A program made the translations under genes and the position numbers. A stretch of DNA of 64,000 bases, from the NCBI GenBank assembly GCA_934202525.1, contig CAKPYB010000001.1, forward strand, positions 1-64,000, read 5' to 3'. The stretch comes from an uncultured Prevotella sp. GTDB lineage: Bacteria; Bacteroidota; Bacteroidia; Bacteroidales; Bacteroidaceae. Below the pieces are notes generated by a model, which saw nothing but the letters and a program-made list of their open reading frames with translations, searched no databases and was not told where the DNA came from. Shown in pieces: positions 24,939 through 35,972 of this stretch (position 1 is its first letter; each line of letters begins with the position of its first letter).

Positions 24939-26693
24939 CTAATATTTGGCATTTTCCTGTGGAATCGCTTTATCATGATCATCCAGATAAAACAACTTCA
25001 CAGGATGATACTTCTCACTTGCCACAGAATATTCATCCTGGCGATAACGGGTCAGGATGCCTCCTATCCCCAACATCGTATGAAAAGCCGAAAGACTCGT
25101 CTGTACCTGTTGGGTACGATGACCAGACAAAGTTTTCAGTATTCCCGGATATTGTTTTCCATAACCATCTGAAGTCCAGATGATGAAAGGAACATGCAGC
25201 TCATAATCAGATGCCTTCGGGGCGGCGTGCAGAAAGAGGCGACGGTCATCATCAAAGATATTCTCTCCATGGTCGCTGGTATAGAGCATCGCTGATGTAG
25301 GTTGGCTATATACCCCATCCGTCCTTGCCTGAGTCTTCTCCCATTTCTGCAGACGTTCTACGATACCATGCAGGATATAATCGGTATACCGGATGGTATT
25401 ATCGTATGCATTCAGCAGGTCACGCCGGTTCTCCGGCTTCGCTTCGCTCTTACTGTCAGGTTTAAAGAAAGCGAAATTACGGGGATAGCGCTCCTGGTAA
25501 TTAAAGTGAGAACCATAAGTATGAAGTACCACGAAGAGTTTCCGATAACGGTATTGCTTGGATGAAGAAGCATCTGCCGCAGGCAATATCCCATCCAACT
25601 TCTGCAACAAATCACTATCATAATGATTATCTTTTGCAGAAGCACCTTCCTTCAGGAAGTAATGTTCATCAGCCTGTTCGCCAAGGAAATCAATAAAAGA
25701 ATGATTAGGCAGCTGATTGCTGATAAATACGGTATGAAATCCCGCCTCCCTGAAAGCAGCCAGGATACCTTTCTCATGAAAGAGACGTTCGAAATCCTCT
25801 GCTGATGCAGCCGACAGGAGCATAGGAACACTCTTATGCGTAGTATTACTCTGGGTTGTAGCATCGGGAAAAGCTATGATTCCAGGAGTCTTGGAAAGCA
25901 AAGGATTGGTATCGCGCGGATAGCCATAGAGACTGAAATTGTGGGCTCTCGCCGTCTCTCCCACCACCATCACATACACCTCGGGAGCCTCAGCATCGTG
26001 CTCGCTCCTGGCATCAAACCTGAAATTCCTGCTTGCCTCCCAGTAATTCTCTGAAGCCGCATCACGCTCGAAAGCAAGATAGAGATTATAGCAAACGTTA
26101 ACAGGATAAAGCTGGTTGCGCAAGCGATAATCATCTACAGCCACATAGCAAGCCAGCAGACAGAATAAACCGACAGCAGCTATCTCCAAAGCCCAACGAC
26201 GCACTCGATGCTGGAGTTGAACCACTATCATCCCTTTCTTGCTGATATTGACAATCGCCAGAACCAGCAAAGGAAGATAAACCACAAAAACACCCACCAC
26301 AGCAGGCAACAGATTACCAAGCAGTTCCTTCACCTCGCCAGGATTGGTAGTTACAAGATTCAGAAACATATCTACCGCTATCACTCCCGTCCCGAAGAGA
26401 TAAAGCAATACCAGTTGGAAGGCAGCGAAAAAAACAAAAAGAAAAGCCCACCAGATCATCTTACCCGGGCATCTGGTTAACGAAAAGAACCACATGTAGA
26501 GTGCCAAAGGCAGCAACACATTGGCACCACAAGCCCAAGGAGCCAGACATTCGGTATAGCACAGAGCTATATTAGGCAACAACAATGCTACCACAGCATA
26601 CCCGTAAAGGAATGCGCCCGATGACACCTTATTATATATAGGCAACACCACCTTATTATATATATCCTTATATATATCCGTAAAACAGTTCAT
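24939..26693 (-). CDS. eptA: Phosphoethanolamine transferase, EptA/Mcr-like
   Basis: The 584-aa inner-membrane enzyme adds phosphoethanolamine to a membrane-linked acceptor, probably lipid A. Five N-terminal helices (about 30-190) are followed by a periplasmic sulfatase-fold domain. The nucleophile is Thr247 in VVGETARAHNFSLYGYPR; other metal-site motifs are LHTYGSHFNYQERYP and MLYTSDHGENIFDD. The symbol is given by family; the exact acceptor is an inference. The enzyme class confers polymyxin resistance, and the gene is chromosomal here with no mobile flanks. The start is preceded by a run of TATATA steps. Confidence 0.85.
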   Translation of the reverse strand: MNCFTDIYKDIYNKVVLPIYNKVSSGAFLYGYAVVALLLPNIALCYTECLAPWACGANVLLPLALYMWFFSLTRCPGKMIWWAFLFVFFAAFQLVLLYLFGTGVIAVDMFLNLVTTNPGEVKELLGNLLPAVVGVFVVYLPLLVLAIVNISKKGMIVVQLQHRVRRWALEIAAVGLFCLLACYVAVDDYRLRNQLYPVNVCYNLYLAFERDAASENYWEASRNFRFDARSEHDAEAPEVYVMVVGETARAHNFSLYGYPRDTNPLLSKTPGIIAFPDATTQSNTTHKSVPMLLSAASAEDFERLFHEKGILAAFREAGFHTVFISNQLPNHSFIDFLGEQADEHYFLKEGASAKDNHYDSDLLQKLDGILPAADASSSKQYRYRKLFVVLHTYGSHFNYQERYPRNFAFFKPDSKSEAKPENRRDLLNAYDNTIRYTDYILHGIVERLQKWEKTQARTDGVYSQPTSAMLYTSDHGENIFDDDRRLFLHAAPKASDYELHVPFIIWTSDGYGKQYPGILKTLSGHRTQQVQTSLSAFHTMLGIGGILTRYRQDEYSVASEKYHPVKLFYLDDHDKAIPQENAKY

Positions 26694-26751
26694 TCTACTT
26701 TTTCATTAACACTTTAAAGAGCATTATCAAACTACATAAAGAGCATTATTA

Positions 26752-27927
26752 CTAAAACGCTTCATTGATATTGAAGAGAAAACCAGACTGCCCCGACTTA
26801 CCGAATCCATAATCCAGACGTACATTCACATTCTTCTTAAATTCCCAGCGATAACCTACACCGGCATTCGGCAAAATCTGTTTAGAGCGCAATGCCGAGA
26901 ATTTCGGGAAGATGGTTCCTGCACCAGCCCATACAACTATACCATTTCGCCTCCATACATGTTGGCGCAACTCAACCGTTGCTTCCAGAGAATGCTTATC
27001 GCGATAACGGCCTTCATAATAGCCACGCATAGAATGAGTACCACCCAGTTCTGCCATCATTCCCCACGATGGATTACCGAAGTTGAGGTTTGCCCTAAAG
27101 TCCTCGGCTAGAATTGTTCCCTTGCCCAGTCGCTGATAGGCATCAAAACGAAATGCCGTCGTACTGAAGGCATAATCATTCCCCATAAATCCAGGTCTGA
27201 ACATCTGATTGATATTCAAACAGATACCCCGATGCGGGTACGTCAGATTATCCCGGTTATCATATACCAGAGAAACACCCGCTCCTACATTCCATGTATG
27301 ACGGTCCATGCCCTGCAGCAATTCCGGACGTTCAATATTTCTACCTATTACATAGTCATAACTCGTCATCGGTCCGATATAAAAATCATCCGCTACCCGA
27401 AACAGAAAGCTAACTTCAGCCTGAGCCTGCCAACGCTTCATATCACTCTTATTGTCATCGTTATCGCCCATCTCATAACCTATTCCCCAGAAATCTGACG
27501 GGAAAGAATAGAATTGGAGATCATAATCGATGCGATAACGTCCCTTAGCAGCAATATGGTTACCACGGACACCCAACATGTAGAAACCTACAGAACTGAC
27601 ATCACCATAAAGCGAGACATTAGAAGGAGGAAGAATACTGTCATTCGGATCAGTACGGTATAGTCCTGCTGCCACCAATCCCAATCCAAACTTGGTATCA
27701 GAGGCATAATGAGGGCCACCTATCACACTAAAATCGAAACGCTTATGCTTCTTGTTTTTATTGGAATCATTAAAGTAGTCAAGAATCCGGTTCACCCATG
27801 ATTTCCCGGCATGTAAAGCCATCGTATCCACCTTCTCTGCAGATGAGATACTATCGGTTACAGAAGGCTCAGAGGCATAGCTGCCCAATGCCAACATCAT
27901 AATAAGTATTGTCAGAATATGCTTCAT
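26752..27927 (-). CDS. BamA/TamA family outer-membrane protein
   Basis: The 391-aa protein has a signal peptide (MKHILTILIMMLALGSYASE), a short linker and a C-terminal 16-strand barrel of the Omp85 type. Motifs are FGLGLVAAGLYRTD, GAGVSLVYDNRDNLTYPHRG and GGTHSMRGYYEGRYRDKH, the last being the conserved RGY-like loop L6 motif. It lacks POTRA repeats, so it is a surface-antigen/patatin-type barrel rather than BamA itself. It lies 18 nt behind the PCMD gene and is probably co-transcribed. Confidence 0.85.
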   Translation of the reverse strand: MKHILTILIMMLALGSYASEPSVTDSISSAEKVDTMALHAGKSWVNRILDYFNDSNKNKKHKRFDFSVIGGPHYASDTKFGLGLVAAGLYRTDPNDSILPPSNVSLYGDVSSVGFYMLGVRGNHIAAKGRYRIDYDLQFYSFPSDFWGIGYEMGDNDDNKSDMKRWQAQAEVSFLFRVADDFYIGPMTSYDYVIGRNIERPELLQGMDRHTWNVGAGVSLVYDNRDNLTYPHRGICLNINQMFRPGFMGNDYAFSTTAFRFDAYQRLGKGTILAEDFRANLNFGNPSWGMMAELGGTHSMRGYYEGRYRDKHSLEATVELRQHVWRRNGIVVWAGAGTIFPKFSALRSKQILPNAGVGYRWEFKKNVNVRLDYGFGKSGQSGFLFNINEAF

Positions 27928-27945
27928 TTTGTCGATTTTATTATT

Positions 27946-28908
27946 TTAATACACCAATGCTACATTATCAATCCACAAGGTATTGCCTGGAGTTCCGATA
28001 TAGGCTCCACCATCGGATGAGGAGAACTGAAGAATCAGATGAGTAGGTTTTTCGTTAGCACTCGCCCATCCTACTTCTTTTACCGGCACACTCTTACCCT
28101 TGCTGTTACGGGCATAGTCAGTGGATCGCAGTCCCATAGTAGCAGCCTGATAACCTGCCATGTGGCGGATATCGCCATAATGGATTGTATAGGTAGCATC
28201 TTCCACCCATCTATCGGTACTCTTTCCGAATCTGACTACCATCGTACCCACACGTTTAGCTGTTATATTTCCCTTAGCATCTTCATGCCGTTTCTGCAGA
28301 TAGAGCACAGCTATAGCATGATCTCGACCTGCAACCGTAGAGGCTCCGCTAAATCCATTCTGCCTGATACGATTGGCTGCATGAGGGAGAGATGTCTTAT
28401 AATCAAAGCGCAAAGCCTTAGGACGTGCGGTGAATGGTATACCCCAGTTGATGGCTTTAGGACCATCCTTGGTACTTGTTATCGGTTCACGAACATCACC
28501 CAGAAAGAGAGAACCGGCAGCCAAGACCTTGATATTGATGAGTCCCAGCACTTTTACTTTCTCAATATGGGTTACCAGTTTGGCACAATATCCACTACCA
28601 TGTTTATCACGAAACACAGAGTTATTCGTCTTATAGATGCCCGATACATGTGCCAGGACATTAGAGGAACCCCAAGGCGAACCACCCTTATTGCTATAAG
28701 GAATATTACCATTGATAGTCATATTAGGTCCAACGGCATAAACTTTTTTCTGATTTCCTCCGATAATGCCTGATTCTTTGATATTCCTGATTACCCAGTG
28801 GTCCATATTACCATATTTAAAAGGAACCACCTTTTCCTGTCCCTTAACGGGAAGGCACGACAAGGTAGCAACCGCCATAACGATGCCTGATATTATTATT
28901 TTCTTCAT
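27946..28908 (-). CDS. PCMD-like secreted protein
   Basis: The 320-aa protein has a signal peptide (ISGIVMAVATLSCLPVKGQE) and then a single PCMD-type domain (putative carbohydrate metabolism domain), visible in PFKYGNMDHWVIRNIKESG, SLFLGDVR, GIPFTARPKALRFDYKTSL and a final NTLWIDNVALVY. These domains are jelly-roll-like and occur in surface or periplasmic proteins that may bind glycans. Fusion partners are absent here. A TATCTTTG element at 28946-28939 on the minus strand should start the two-gene transcript. Confidence 0.7.
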   Translation of the reverse strand: MKKIIISGIVMAVATLSCLPVKGQEKVVPFKYGNMDHWVIRNIKESGIIGGNQKKVYAVGPNMTINGNIPYSNKGGSPWGSSNVLAHVSGIYKTNNSVFRDKHGSGYCAKLVTHIEKVKVLGLINIKVLAAGSLFLGDVREPITSTKDGPKAINWGIPFTARPKALRFDYKTSLPHAANRIRQNGFSGASTVAGRDHAIAVLYLQKRHEDAKGNITAKRVGTMVVRFGKSTDRWVEDATYTIHYGDIRHMAGYQAATMGLRSTDYARNSKGKSVPVKEVGWASANEKPTHLILQFSSSDGGAYIGTPGNTLWIDNVALVY

Positions 28909-29044
28909 ATCTGTTTCTTTTATATATCATTAAGGCTGCAAAGATAGAAAAATATTTTCTAGTTTTCAGTTTTCTTCGACATAAAGCATAAAAAATTAAG
29001 AAATAATAATATATTTACTGCATTTTAATTGCCATAAAACCAAA

Positions 29045-29080
29045 AGTCCTGCATTTGCTGTTATAAACAAATACAGGACT
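29045..29080 (-). terminator. Terminator of the rfbD-rfbB transcript
   Basis: AGTCCTGCATTTG and CAAATACAGGACT form a 13-bp stem (one G-U). On the minus strand the stem is followed by TTTTGGTTTT. Confidence 0.7.
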
Positions 29081-29109
29081 CCTGATTCAATATACAAAAC
29101 AGAATCTCT

Positions 29110-29156
29110 TGCACCGGTTACAATAGAGACATGCACCGGTTACAATAGAAACATGT
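29110..29156. repeat. Two 24-bp direct repeats
   Basis: GCACCGGTTACAATAGA followed by (G/A)ACATG occurs twice in tandem just after rfbB. No function is evident. Confidence 0.7.
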
Positions 29157-29176
29157 TCCGATTACTCCAAAAGCTA

Positions 29177-30310
29177 TTATCGATTGGAATACATATTATC
29201 GTAATACTTCTGATAATCACCAGAGGTTACATTGTCCATCCATTCCTGGTTATCGAGATACCATTTTACGGTTTTCTCAATACCCTCCTCAAACTGCAGA
29301 GATGGCTCCCAGCCGAGTTCCTTCTGCAGCTTTCTAGAGTCGATGGCGTAACGCATATCGTGACCCTTTCTGTCTGTTACATAAGTAATCAAATCCAAGT
29401 CAGCACCCTCAGGACGACCGAGCAATCTATCCACGGTCTTGATAACCACCTTGATGATATCGATGTTCTTCCACTCATTGAAACCGCCGATGTTGTAAGT
29501 CTCGGCAATCTTGCCCTTGTGGAAAATCATATCGATGGCACGGGCATGATCTACTACATACAACCAGTCGCGCACGTTCTCACCCTTACCATATACTGGC
29601 AATGGCTTGCGATGACGGATGTTGTTGATGAACAACGGAATCAACTTCTCTGGGAACTGGTATGGACCGTAGTTGTTAGAGCAGTTGGTCACGATGGTAG
29701 GCATACCGTATGTATCGTGAAAAGCACGGACGAAGTGGTCTGAGCTTGCCTTGGATGCAGAATATGGAGAGTGAGGATTGTACTTGGTTGTCTCTACGAA
29801 GAACTCCTCGCCGTAAGCCTCATGGTTCTTATCGCTGGATGCCTTGGTAGTGAAAGGAGCAGGAATGCCCTCAGGGTGAGTCATCTGCAAGGCACCGTAA
29901 ACCTCATCAGTAGAGATGTGGTAGAAGCGCTTGCCCTCGTATCCTTCAGGAAGACTCTCCCAGTAAATCTTGGCAGCCTGGAGCAGAGACAGGGTTCCCA
30001 TCACGTTGGTCTGAGCGAAAGTGAATGGATCCTTGATACTTCTATCTACGTGGCTCTCGGCAGCGAGATGGATGATGCCATCCACCTTGTAGTCCTGCAT
30101 CAGTTTCAACATCAGGTCGAAATCGCAGATATCGCCCTTAACGAAAGTATAGTTAGGCTTGTCCTCAATGTCCTTGAGGTTAGCCAGGTTGCCTGCGTAT
30201 GTCAACTTGTCGAGGTTGATGATGTGATACTCAGGATATTTGTTCACGAAAAGTCTTACTACGTGTGAGCCGATGAAACCAGCACCGCCCGTGATAATGA
30301 TATTCTTCAT
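29177..30310 (-). CDS. rfbB: dTDP-glucose 4,6-dehydratase
   Basis: The 377-aa enzyme makes dTDP-4-keto-6-deoxyglucose for L-rhamnose and related sugars. The Rossmann motif TGGAGFIGSHVVRLF is at residues 7-21. STDEVYGAL carries the catalytic Thr-Asp-Glu, SPYSASKASSDHF the Tyr-x3-Lys pair, and NCSNNYGPYQFPEKLIP follows. The gene lies 26 nt behind rfbD. rfbA and rfbC are not in the window. The product likely feeds cell-surface polysaccharide. Confidence 0.95.
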   Translation of the reverse strand: MKNIIITGGAGFIGSHVVRLFVNKYPEYHIINLDKLTYAGNLANLKDIEDKPNYTFVKGDICDFDLMLKLMQDYKVDGIIHLAAESHVDRSIKDPFTFAQTNVMGTLSLLQAAKIYWESLPEGYEGKRFYHISTDEVYGALQMTHPEGIPAPFTTKASSDKNHEAYGEEFFVETTKYNPHSPYSASKASSDHFVRAFHDTYGMPTIVTNCSNNYGPYQFPEKLIPLFINNIRHRKPLPVYGKGENVRDWLYVVDHARAIDMIFHKGKIAETYNIGGFNEWKNIDIIKVVIKTVDRLLGRPEGADLDLITYVTDRKGHDMRYAIDSRKLQKELGWEPSLQFEEGIEKTVKWYLDNQEWMDNVTSGDYQKYYDNMYSNR

Positions 30311-30336
30311 TTCAATTAATAATTTATAATTAATAA

Positions 30337-31209
30337 TTATTTTGCTGACGCCAATTCAGCGATGCACTTCTTCAAACTGTCAGTCCAGTATGGCACCTTG
30401 AATCCGAAAGTCTGCTTCAGCTTACTCTTGTCAAGTACAGAGAAGTGAGGACGCTTCACTGGGCTTGGGAACTCCTCGCTGTAGCAAGGCTGTATATCGC
30501 AAGTATTTCCGCTCAGTTCGCAGATAATCTTAGCGAAATCAAACCAAGAGCAGACACCCTCATTAGAGAAGTGGTAGATGCCCGTCTTATCCAACTGGTC
30601 TGTTTCGATGATATGTGAGATGACAGCAGCCAGGTCGCCAGCGTAAGTTGGAGTACCCACCTGGTCGAAGACCACCTTCAGGGTGTCGTGGCTTGCCGTG
30701 AGACTCTGCATGGTTTTCACGAAGTTCTTACCCCACTGCGAGTAGAGCCATGCTGTACGGATGATGATATGCTTGCATCCAGTAGCTTCAATACTCTTTT
30801 CGCCTGCAAGTTTCGTTTTACCATATACCCCCAAAGGATTCGTTTCCCAATCTTCACGGCAAGGTATATTCTTATCGCCCTGAAAAACATAGTCGGTAGA
30901 TACATGAATCAAAGTACCATCTACCTCCTTCATAGCCTGTGCCAAATTTCCCGCAGCAGTATTGTTGAGCAGATTAGCCAGATCGTAATCTGTTTCAGCC
31001 TTATCTACGTTGGTATAAGCAGCGCAGTTAACAATTACCTGAATATCATTCTCCCTCACCTTTTCTCGGATAGCGTCAAGATTGGTGATATCCAGTTTTT
31101 CATAGCCTTCAGCCACATCGGTGAAGACAAACTTGTGATTGCTTTTTTGGGCACAGATTTGCATTTCATGTCCCAATTGACCATTAGCGCCTGTTACTAA
31201 TATATTCAT
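30337..31209 (-). CDS. rfbD: dTDP-4-dehydrorhamnose reductase
   Basis: The 290-aa reductase performs the last step to dTDP-L-rhamnose. VTGANGQLGHEMQI is the NADPH-binding loop, VNCAAYTNVDKAE and HVSTDYVFQGD are family motifs, and GKTKLAGEKSIE contains the active-site Lys region. It is first of the rfbD-rfbB pair, with a promoter at 31353-31384 and a leader of about 140 nt. Confidence 0.94.
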   Translation of the reverse strand: MNILVTGANGQLGHEMQICAQKSNHKFVFTDVAEGYEKLDITNLDAIREKVRENDIQVIVNCAAYTNVDKAETDYDLANLLNNTAAGNLAQAMKEVDGTLIHVSTDYVFQGDKNIPCREDWETNPLGVYGKTKLAGEKSIEATGCKHIIIRTAWLYSQWGKNFVKTMQSLTASHDTLKVVFDQVGTPTYAGDLAAVISHIIETDQLDKTGIYHFSNEGVCSWFDFAKIICELSGNTCDIQPCYSEEFPSPVKRPHFSVLDKSKLKQTFGFKVPYWTDSLKKCIAELASAK

Positions 31210-31352
31210 TGTTTTAATATTTTATTCAATATAATATTTTAAAGTCTACTTACCATTTCCCTCTACACATGAAGAAAACTGATATTTTCTTTCGAAATCT
31301 ATTTCCTACTACCTATATATATAAATCCATTCATCTATATATAAATATGTGG

Positions 31353-31384
31353 CAAAGGTAAAAAAATAATTTGAGTTGACCAAA
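31353..31384 (-). promoter_or_regulatory. Promoter of rfbD-rfbB
   Basis: On the minus strand, TTTG (31384-31381), a 20-nt spacer and TACCTTTG (31360-31353) match the consensus. Confidence 0.75.
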
Positions 31385-31427
31385 GAAAAGAAAAAGAAAA
31401 GAGAAGAAACTAACATATATTAAACAA

Positions 31428-31683
31428 AGACCGCCATACTTTTTCACAAAAGCATGGCGGTTTTCCCTAAAACATAATAGATAAGCTTTGCCTTTAAGGG
31501 CAAACTTGAATCATCAAGTAGCCTAGTCTATTACCAATCCTTTTTTCCCTAATATAAACTAAACCTGTTTTCCTATTTAAATCAACATACTAAATCAACA
31601 AAAGGAATTTTCTTTATCATTAAATACTTTTAGAAGACTTGAAGTGGTAATTAAACCATAAAAACTACTGTTTTCTGATTTCG
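31428..31683 (-). ncRNA. Candidate small RNA between divergent genes
   Basis: This 715-nt gap between rfbD and the DUF6377 gene has no long ORF. On the minus strand, a TAACTTTG element (31695-31688) would start transcription near 31681. About 250 nt later comes a terminator-like hairpin (CCGCCAT 31431-31437 with ATGGCGG 31454-31460, plus T-tracts). Just before it lie two small stem-loops (TTTGCC/GGCAAA at 31487-31504 and CTTGA/TCAAG at 31505-31518). A terminator here has no protein gene to serve. The -33 box is poor, which limits certainty. The only ORFs inside are shorter than 15 codons. Confidence 0.35.
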
Positions 31684-31818
31684 GTTGCAAAGTTATATCA
31701 TTTTTTTCAAAGTTGTATACCTAAGTAGTATTTTGGTAAAAAATAAGTCTACCAAAGAAACAGATAACTCCTTAAGAATCAGACGCTTTAATATATTAAC
31801 TATTTTTATCTAAAGTAA

Positions 31819-33573
<1,755 letters not shown>

Positions 33574-33671
33574 TAATTAATAGTTTACAGTTTATAGCAT
33601 AAACCGCTTTGACAATCTTGTTCAACGGCGCAGCCTCTATAAACTATTAACTATTAACTGTAAACTATTAA
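33574..33671. repeat. Inverted A/T-rich simple repeats between convergent genes
   Basis: AGTTAATAATTAATAGTTTACAG-type sequence at 33572-33598 is mirrored by CTATTAACTGTAAACTATTAA at 33638-33672. The same core occurs in the primase gene and before lptD's stop at 40480-40508. The pair could form a large stem and act as a terminator. Confidence 0.7.
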
Positions 33672-34427
33672 CTAGCTTCTGTGTATCACGGTTCCGTTAG
33701 CCTGATGCGTAGCAAGAACCAGAACCTCAGCTATTTGCACATGTTCTGGGGCACTTGCAGCATAGAAGGCTACATCAGCTATATCATCGCCATTTAGAGG
33801 CTCTATGCCGCGGTAAACGTTGTCTGCGCGGTTCTGGTCACCATGGAAACGGATGTTAGAGAAGTTGGTTTCAACCAAACCCGGTTTCACATTGGTAACA
33901 CGCACTTTCGTATGTGCCACATCAATGCGCAAGCCGTCTGTAATAGCCTTTACAGCCGCTTTGGTAGCACAATATACATTACCTCCCGCATAAGCAGCAT
34001 CACCCGCTACACTACCTATATTGATGACATGCCCATGATTACGTTCTACCATACCAGGTACAATCAGGCGCGTCATGGTTAAGAGTCCCTTGATATTGGT
34101 ATCAATCATCTGGTCCCAATCTTCAAAATCGCCCTCATATTCAGGTTCCAGTCCACGTGCGAGTCCCGCATTATTGATAAGCACATCCACATTGCGCCAC
34201 TCCTCAGGGATGTAATCCACCGCTTTCTTGGCAGCTTCACGGTTACGCACATCGAAAGCCAAGGCAAGCACCTCAACGCCCTCAGCCTCGAGTTCTTTCT
34301 TCAGGATTTCCAACTTTCCCGTGTTTCTACCTGTAAGAATCAGGTTATAGCCGCCACGGGCAAAACGACGTGCACAACCTTCGCCAATACCGCTTGTTGC
34401 GCCTGTAATAAGAGCAATTTTATTCAT
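33672..34427 (-). CDS. Short-chain dehydrogenase/reductase, YdfG-like
   Basis: The 251-aa enzyme has the NAD(P)-binding TGATSGIGEGCARRF at residues 8-22, NNAGLARGLEP, the catalytic Ser in NIGSVAGD and YCATKAAVK with the Tyr-x3-Lys pair. An Arg at the end of strand 2 (LTGRNTGKL) favours NADP. It is closest to the YdfG group of 3-hydroxy acid or L-allo-threonine dehydrogenases. The substrate is not certain. Confidence 0.88.
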   Translation of the reverse strand: MNKIALITGATSGIGEGCARRFARGGYNLILTGRNTGKLEILKKELEAEGVEVLALAFDVRNREAAKKAVDYIPEEWRNVDVLINNAGLARGLEPEYEGDFEDWDQMIDTNIKGLLTMTRLIVPGMVERNHGHVINIGSVAGDAAYAGGNVYCATKAAVKAITDGLRIDVAHTKVRVTNVKPGLVETNFSNIRFHGDQNRADNVYRGIEPLNGDDIADVAFYAASAPEHVQIAEVLVLATHQANGTVIHRS

Positions 34428-34433
34428 ATCTTT

Positions 34434-34470
34434 AATACTTTGAACTTTAATACTTTGAACTTTGAACTTT
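34434..34470. repeat. ACTTTGAACTTTAAT-type direct repeat
   Basis: Three copies of an ACTTTGAACTTT-like unit lie in front of the SDR gene; the reverse complement occurs inside the primase gene (5092-5121). Confidence 0.7.
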
Positions 34471-34505
34471 ATGATTAGTCTTTGTTTTTTGAGGGTTCTT
34501 CTATC

Positions 34506-35012
34506 TTAAAGTATCAGAACTCTCACTTCAGCATTCGCCATTTTCTCTATCTGGTTCATCGGACGTTTATAATAAACACTCTGGATAGCCTTGTTGATGA
34601 TGCCATGCCCCACAGCAAGAACGGTCTGGTCAGGATAAGTAACCTTGAGCCAGGTAAGGAAATTCTGGGCTCTTGATTTCATCTTTTCCAGCGTCTCTAT
34701 GTTGTCCGGCCAATCCTTTGGATCCTTCGGCAGGTCAGGGATGAATTTACCCGTAAAATCGCCCCAATCGCGCTCTCTGAGCAAGGGAGTGGTGACAACG
34801 GGATGCGAGCCGGCGATAATTTCACAGGTCTGTATACTGCGATAGAGATCGCTCGATACGAAAACATCGATAGGCGTACCCTCCATTTTCCTGGCCACTT
34901 CCTCAGCCTGCTCAATACCTTTCATATTGAGTTTTCCCGGTGTTTGTCCCTGCATAATTTGCGCCTTGTTATCCACCGTTTCACCATGGCGCACCAAATA
35001 TAATTTTGTCAT
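34506..35012 (-). CDS. Histidine phosphatase family protein
   Basis: The 168-aa protein has the branch-1 motif LYLVRHGETVDNKAQIMQG with the catalytic His, the acid loop LLRERDWGDFTG and the second His in LAVGHGIIN. It belongs to the phosphoglycerate mutase-like superfamily; the substrate may be a sugar phosphate or an alpha-ribazole-type compound. It precedes the SDR gene by 78 nt in the same direction and has its own promoter. Confidence 0.88.
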   Translation of the reverse strand: MTKLYLVRHGETVDNKAQIMQGQTPGKLNMKGIEQAEEVARKMEGTPIDVFVSSDLYRSIQTCEIIAGSHPVVTTPLLRERDWGDFTGKFIPDLPKDPKDWPDNIETLEKMKSRAQNFLTWLKVTYPDQTVLAVGHGIINKAIQSVYYKRPMNQIEKMANAEVRVLIL

Positions 35013-35134
35013 TGTCTTTACTTTTTCCGTCTATATCAAAAATGAGTTTTTACTTTTCCTAAGTCTATACTCCAGACATAGTTTTTACTTTCACTAAGTC
35101 TCTTTCCAAGACATCATGATTCTGAAATTGCTTA

Positions 35135-35166
35135 CAAAATTACGGCTTTCTATCGAGACCAACAAA
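35135..35166 (-). promoter_or_regulatory. Promoter of the histidine phosphatase gene
   Basis: On the minus strand, TTTG (35166-35163), a 20-nt spacer and TAATTTTG (35142-35135) match. The -33 end lies next to two direct copies of GCGTTAAATATAGCAATAAT (35172-35215). Confidence 0.65.
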
Positions 35167-35236
35167 TAATTTGCGTTAAATATAGCAATAATTAGCGTTA
35201 AATATAGCAATAATTTAAGTTTATATAAAAAACTTC

Positions 35237-35267
35237 TTGCTAGTTTCGGATTTCTTTCGTAACTTTG
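35237..35267 (+). promoter_or_regulatory. Promoter of the DUF308-PBP1A transcript
   Basis: TTG at 35237-35239, a 20-nt spacer and TAACTTTG ending at 35267 match the consensus. The start is near 35274, which rejects an in-frame TTG at 35265 as the gene start. Confidence 0.7.
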
Positions 35268-35294
35268 CCCCGAAATAACAAAATCAGTTTTAGT

Positions 35295-35945
35295 ATGAAG
35301 GTAATACACAGTTCAATATTCCGCGCAGTATGCGCCATCATCGTAGGAGTCCTGCTCATCCAATATCGTGAGCAGACCGTCACCTGGATAACCATCGCCA
35401 TCGGTGTTTTGTTTTTCCTTTCAGGTGTCATCTCCCTTGCCAGTTATTGGGCAGCCAAACGCAATGCAGAGAAGATGCAGGGGCAGGTTCTGTCAGATGC
35501 CAACGGCAAGCCTATCATGGGTATGATGCCTAAATTCCCGCTTGTGAGCGTAGGCAGTCTTATTCTGGGATTGCTGCTTGCCCTAATGCCTGAGGTATTT
35601 ATCGCCTGGCTGATGTTCATCCTGGCATTCATCCTGATTTTGGGAGCATTGACCCAGTTTGTGAATCTGGCTTCAGCAGCCAAGATGGGACGTGTAGGCA
35701 TCCTCTTCTGGCTCTTCCCTTCAGCTCTCCTTCTGTTGGGTCTGCTCGCCATCATCAAGCCTTCAGCCATCGCCTCAGCCCCTCTTTTCATCATCGGTTG
35801 GGGTATGCTCATCTATGGTGTAGTAGAGCTACTCAACGCCTTTAAAATCTCCAACAACAAGAGAATCTGGCTGAAGAACCAACAGCAGAAACAGGATTCA
35901 AAGGAGATTTATGTGGATGTAGAGGAAGTGAAGAACGAAGAGTAA
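35295..35945 (+). CDS. DUF308/HdeD-like membrane protein
   Basis: The 216-aa protein has six hydrophobic helices arranged as two sets of three, seen for example in WITIAIGVLFFLSGVISLAS, VGSLILGLLLALMPEVFIAW and ILFWLFPSALLLLGLLAIIK. This fits HdeD (acid-stress membrane protein) and the DUF308 family. The tail is charged (KEIYVDVEEVKNEE). It is 27 nt before the PBP1A gene, so the two are likely one operon. The function is unknown beyond the family. Confidence 0.75.
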   Translation: MKVIHSSIFRAVCAIIVGVLLIQYREQTVTWITIAIGVLFFLSGVISLASYWAAKRNAEKMQGQVLSDANGKPIMGMMPKFPLVSVGSLILGLLLALMPEVFIAWLMFILAFILILGALTQFVNLASAAKMGRVGILFWLFPSALLLLGLLAIIKPSAIASAPLFIIGWGMLIYGVVELLNAFKISNNKRIWLKNQQQKQDSKEIYVDVEEVKNEE

Positions 35946-35972
35946 AACAACGAAATCATTATATCATCATAT

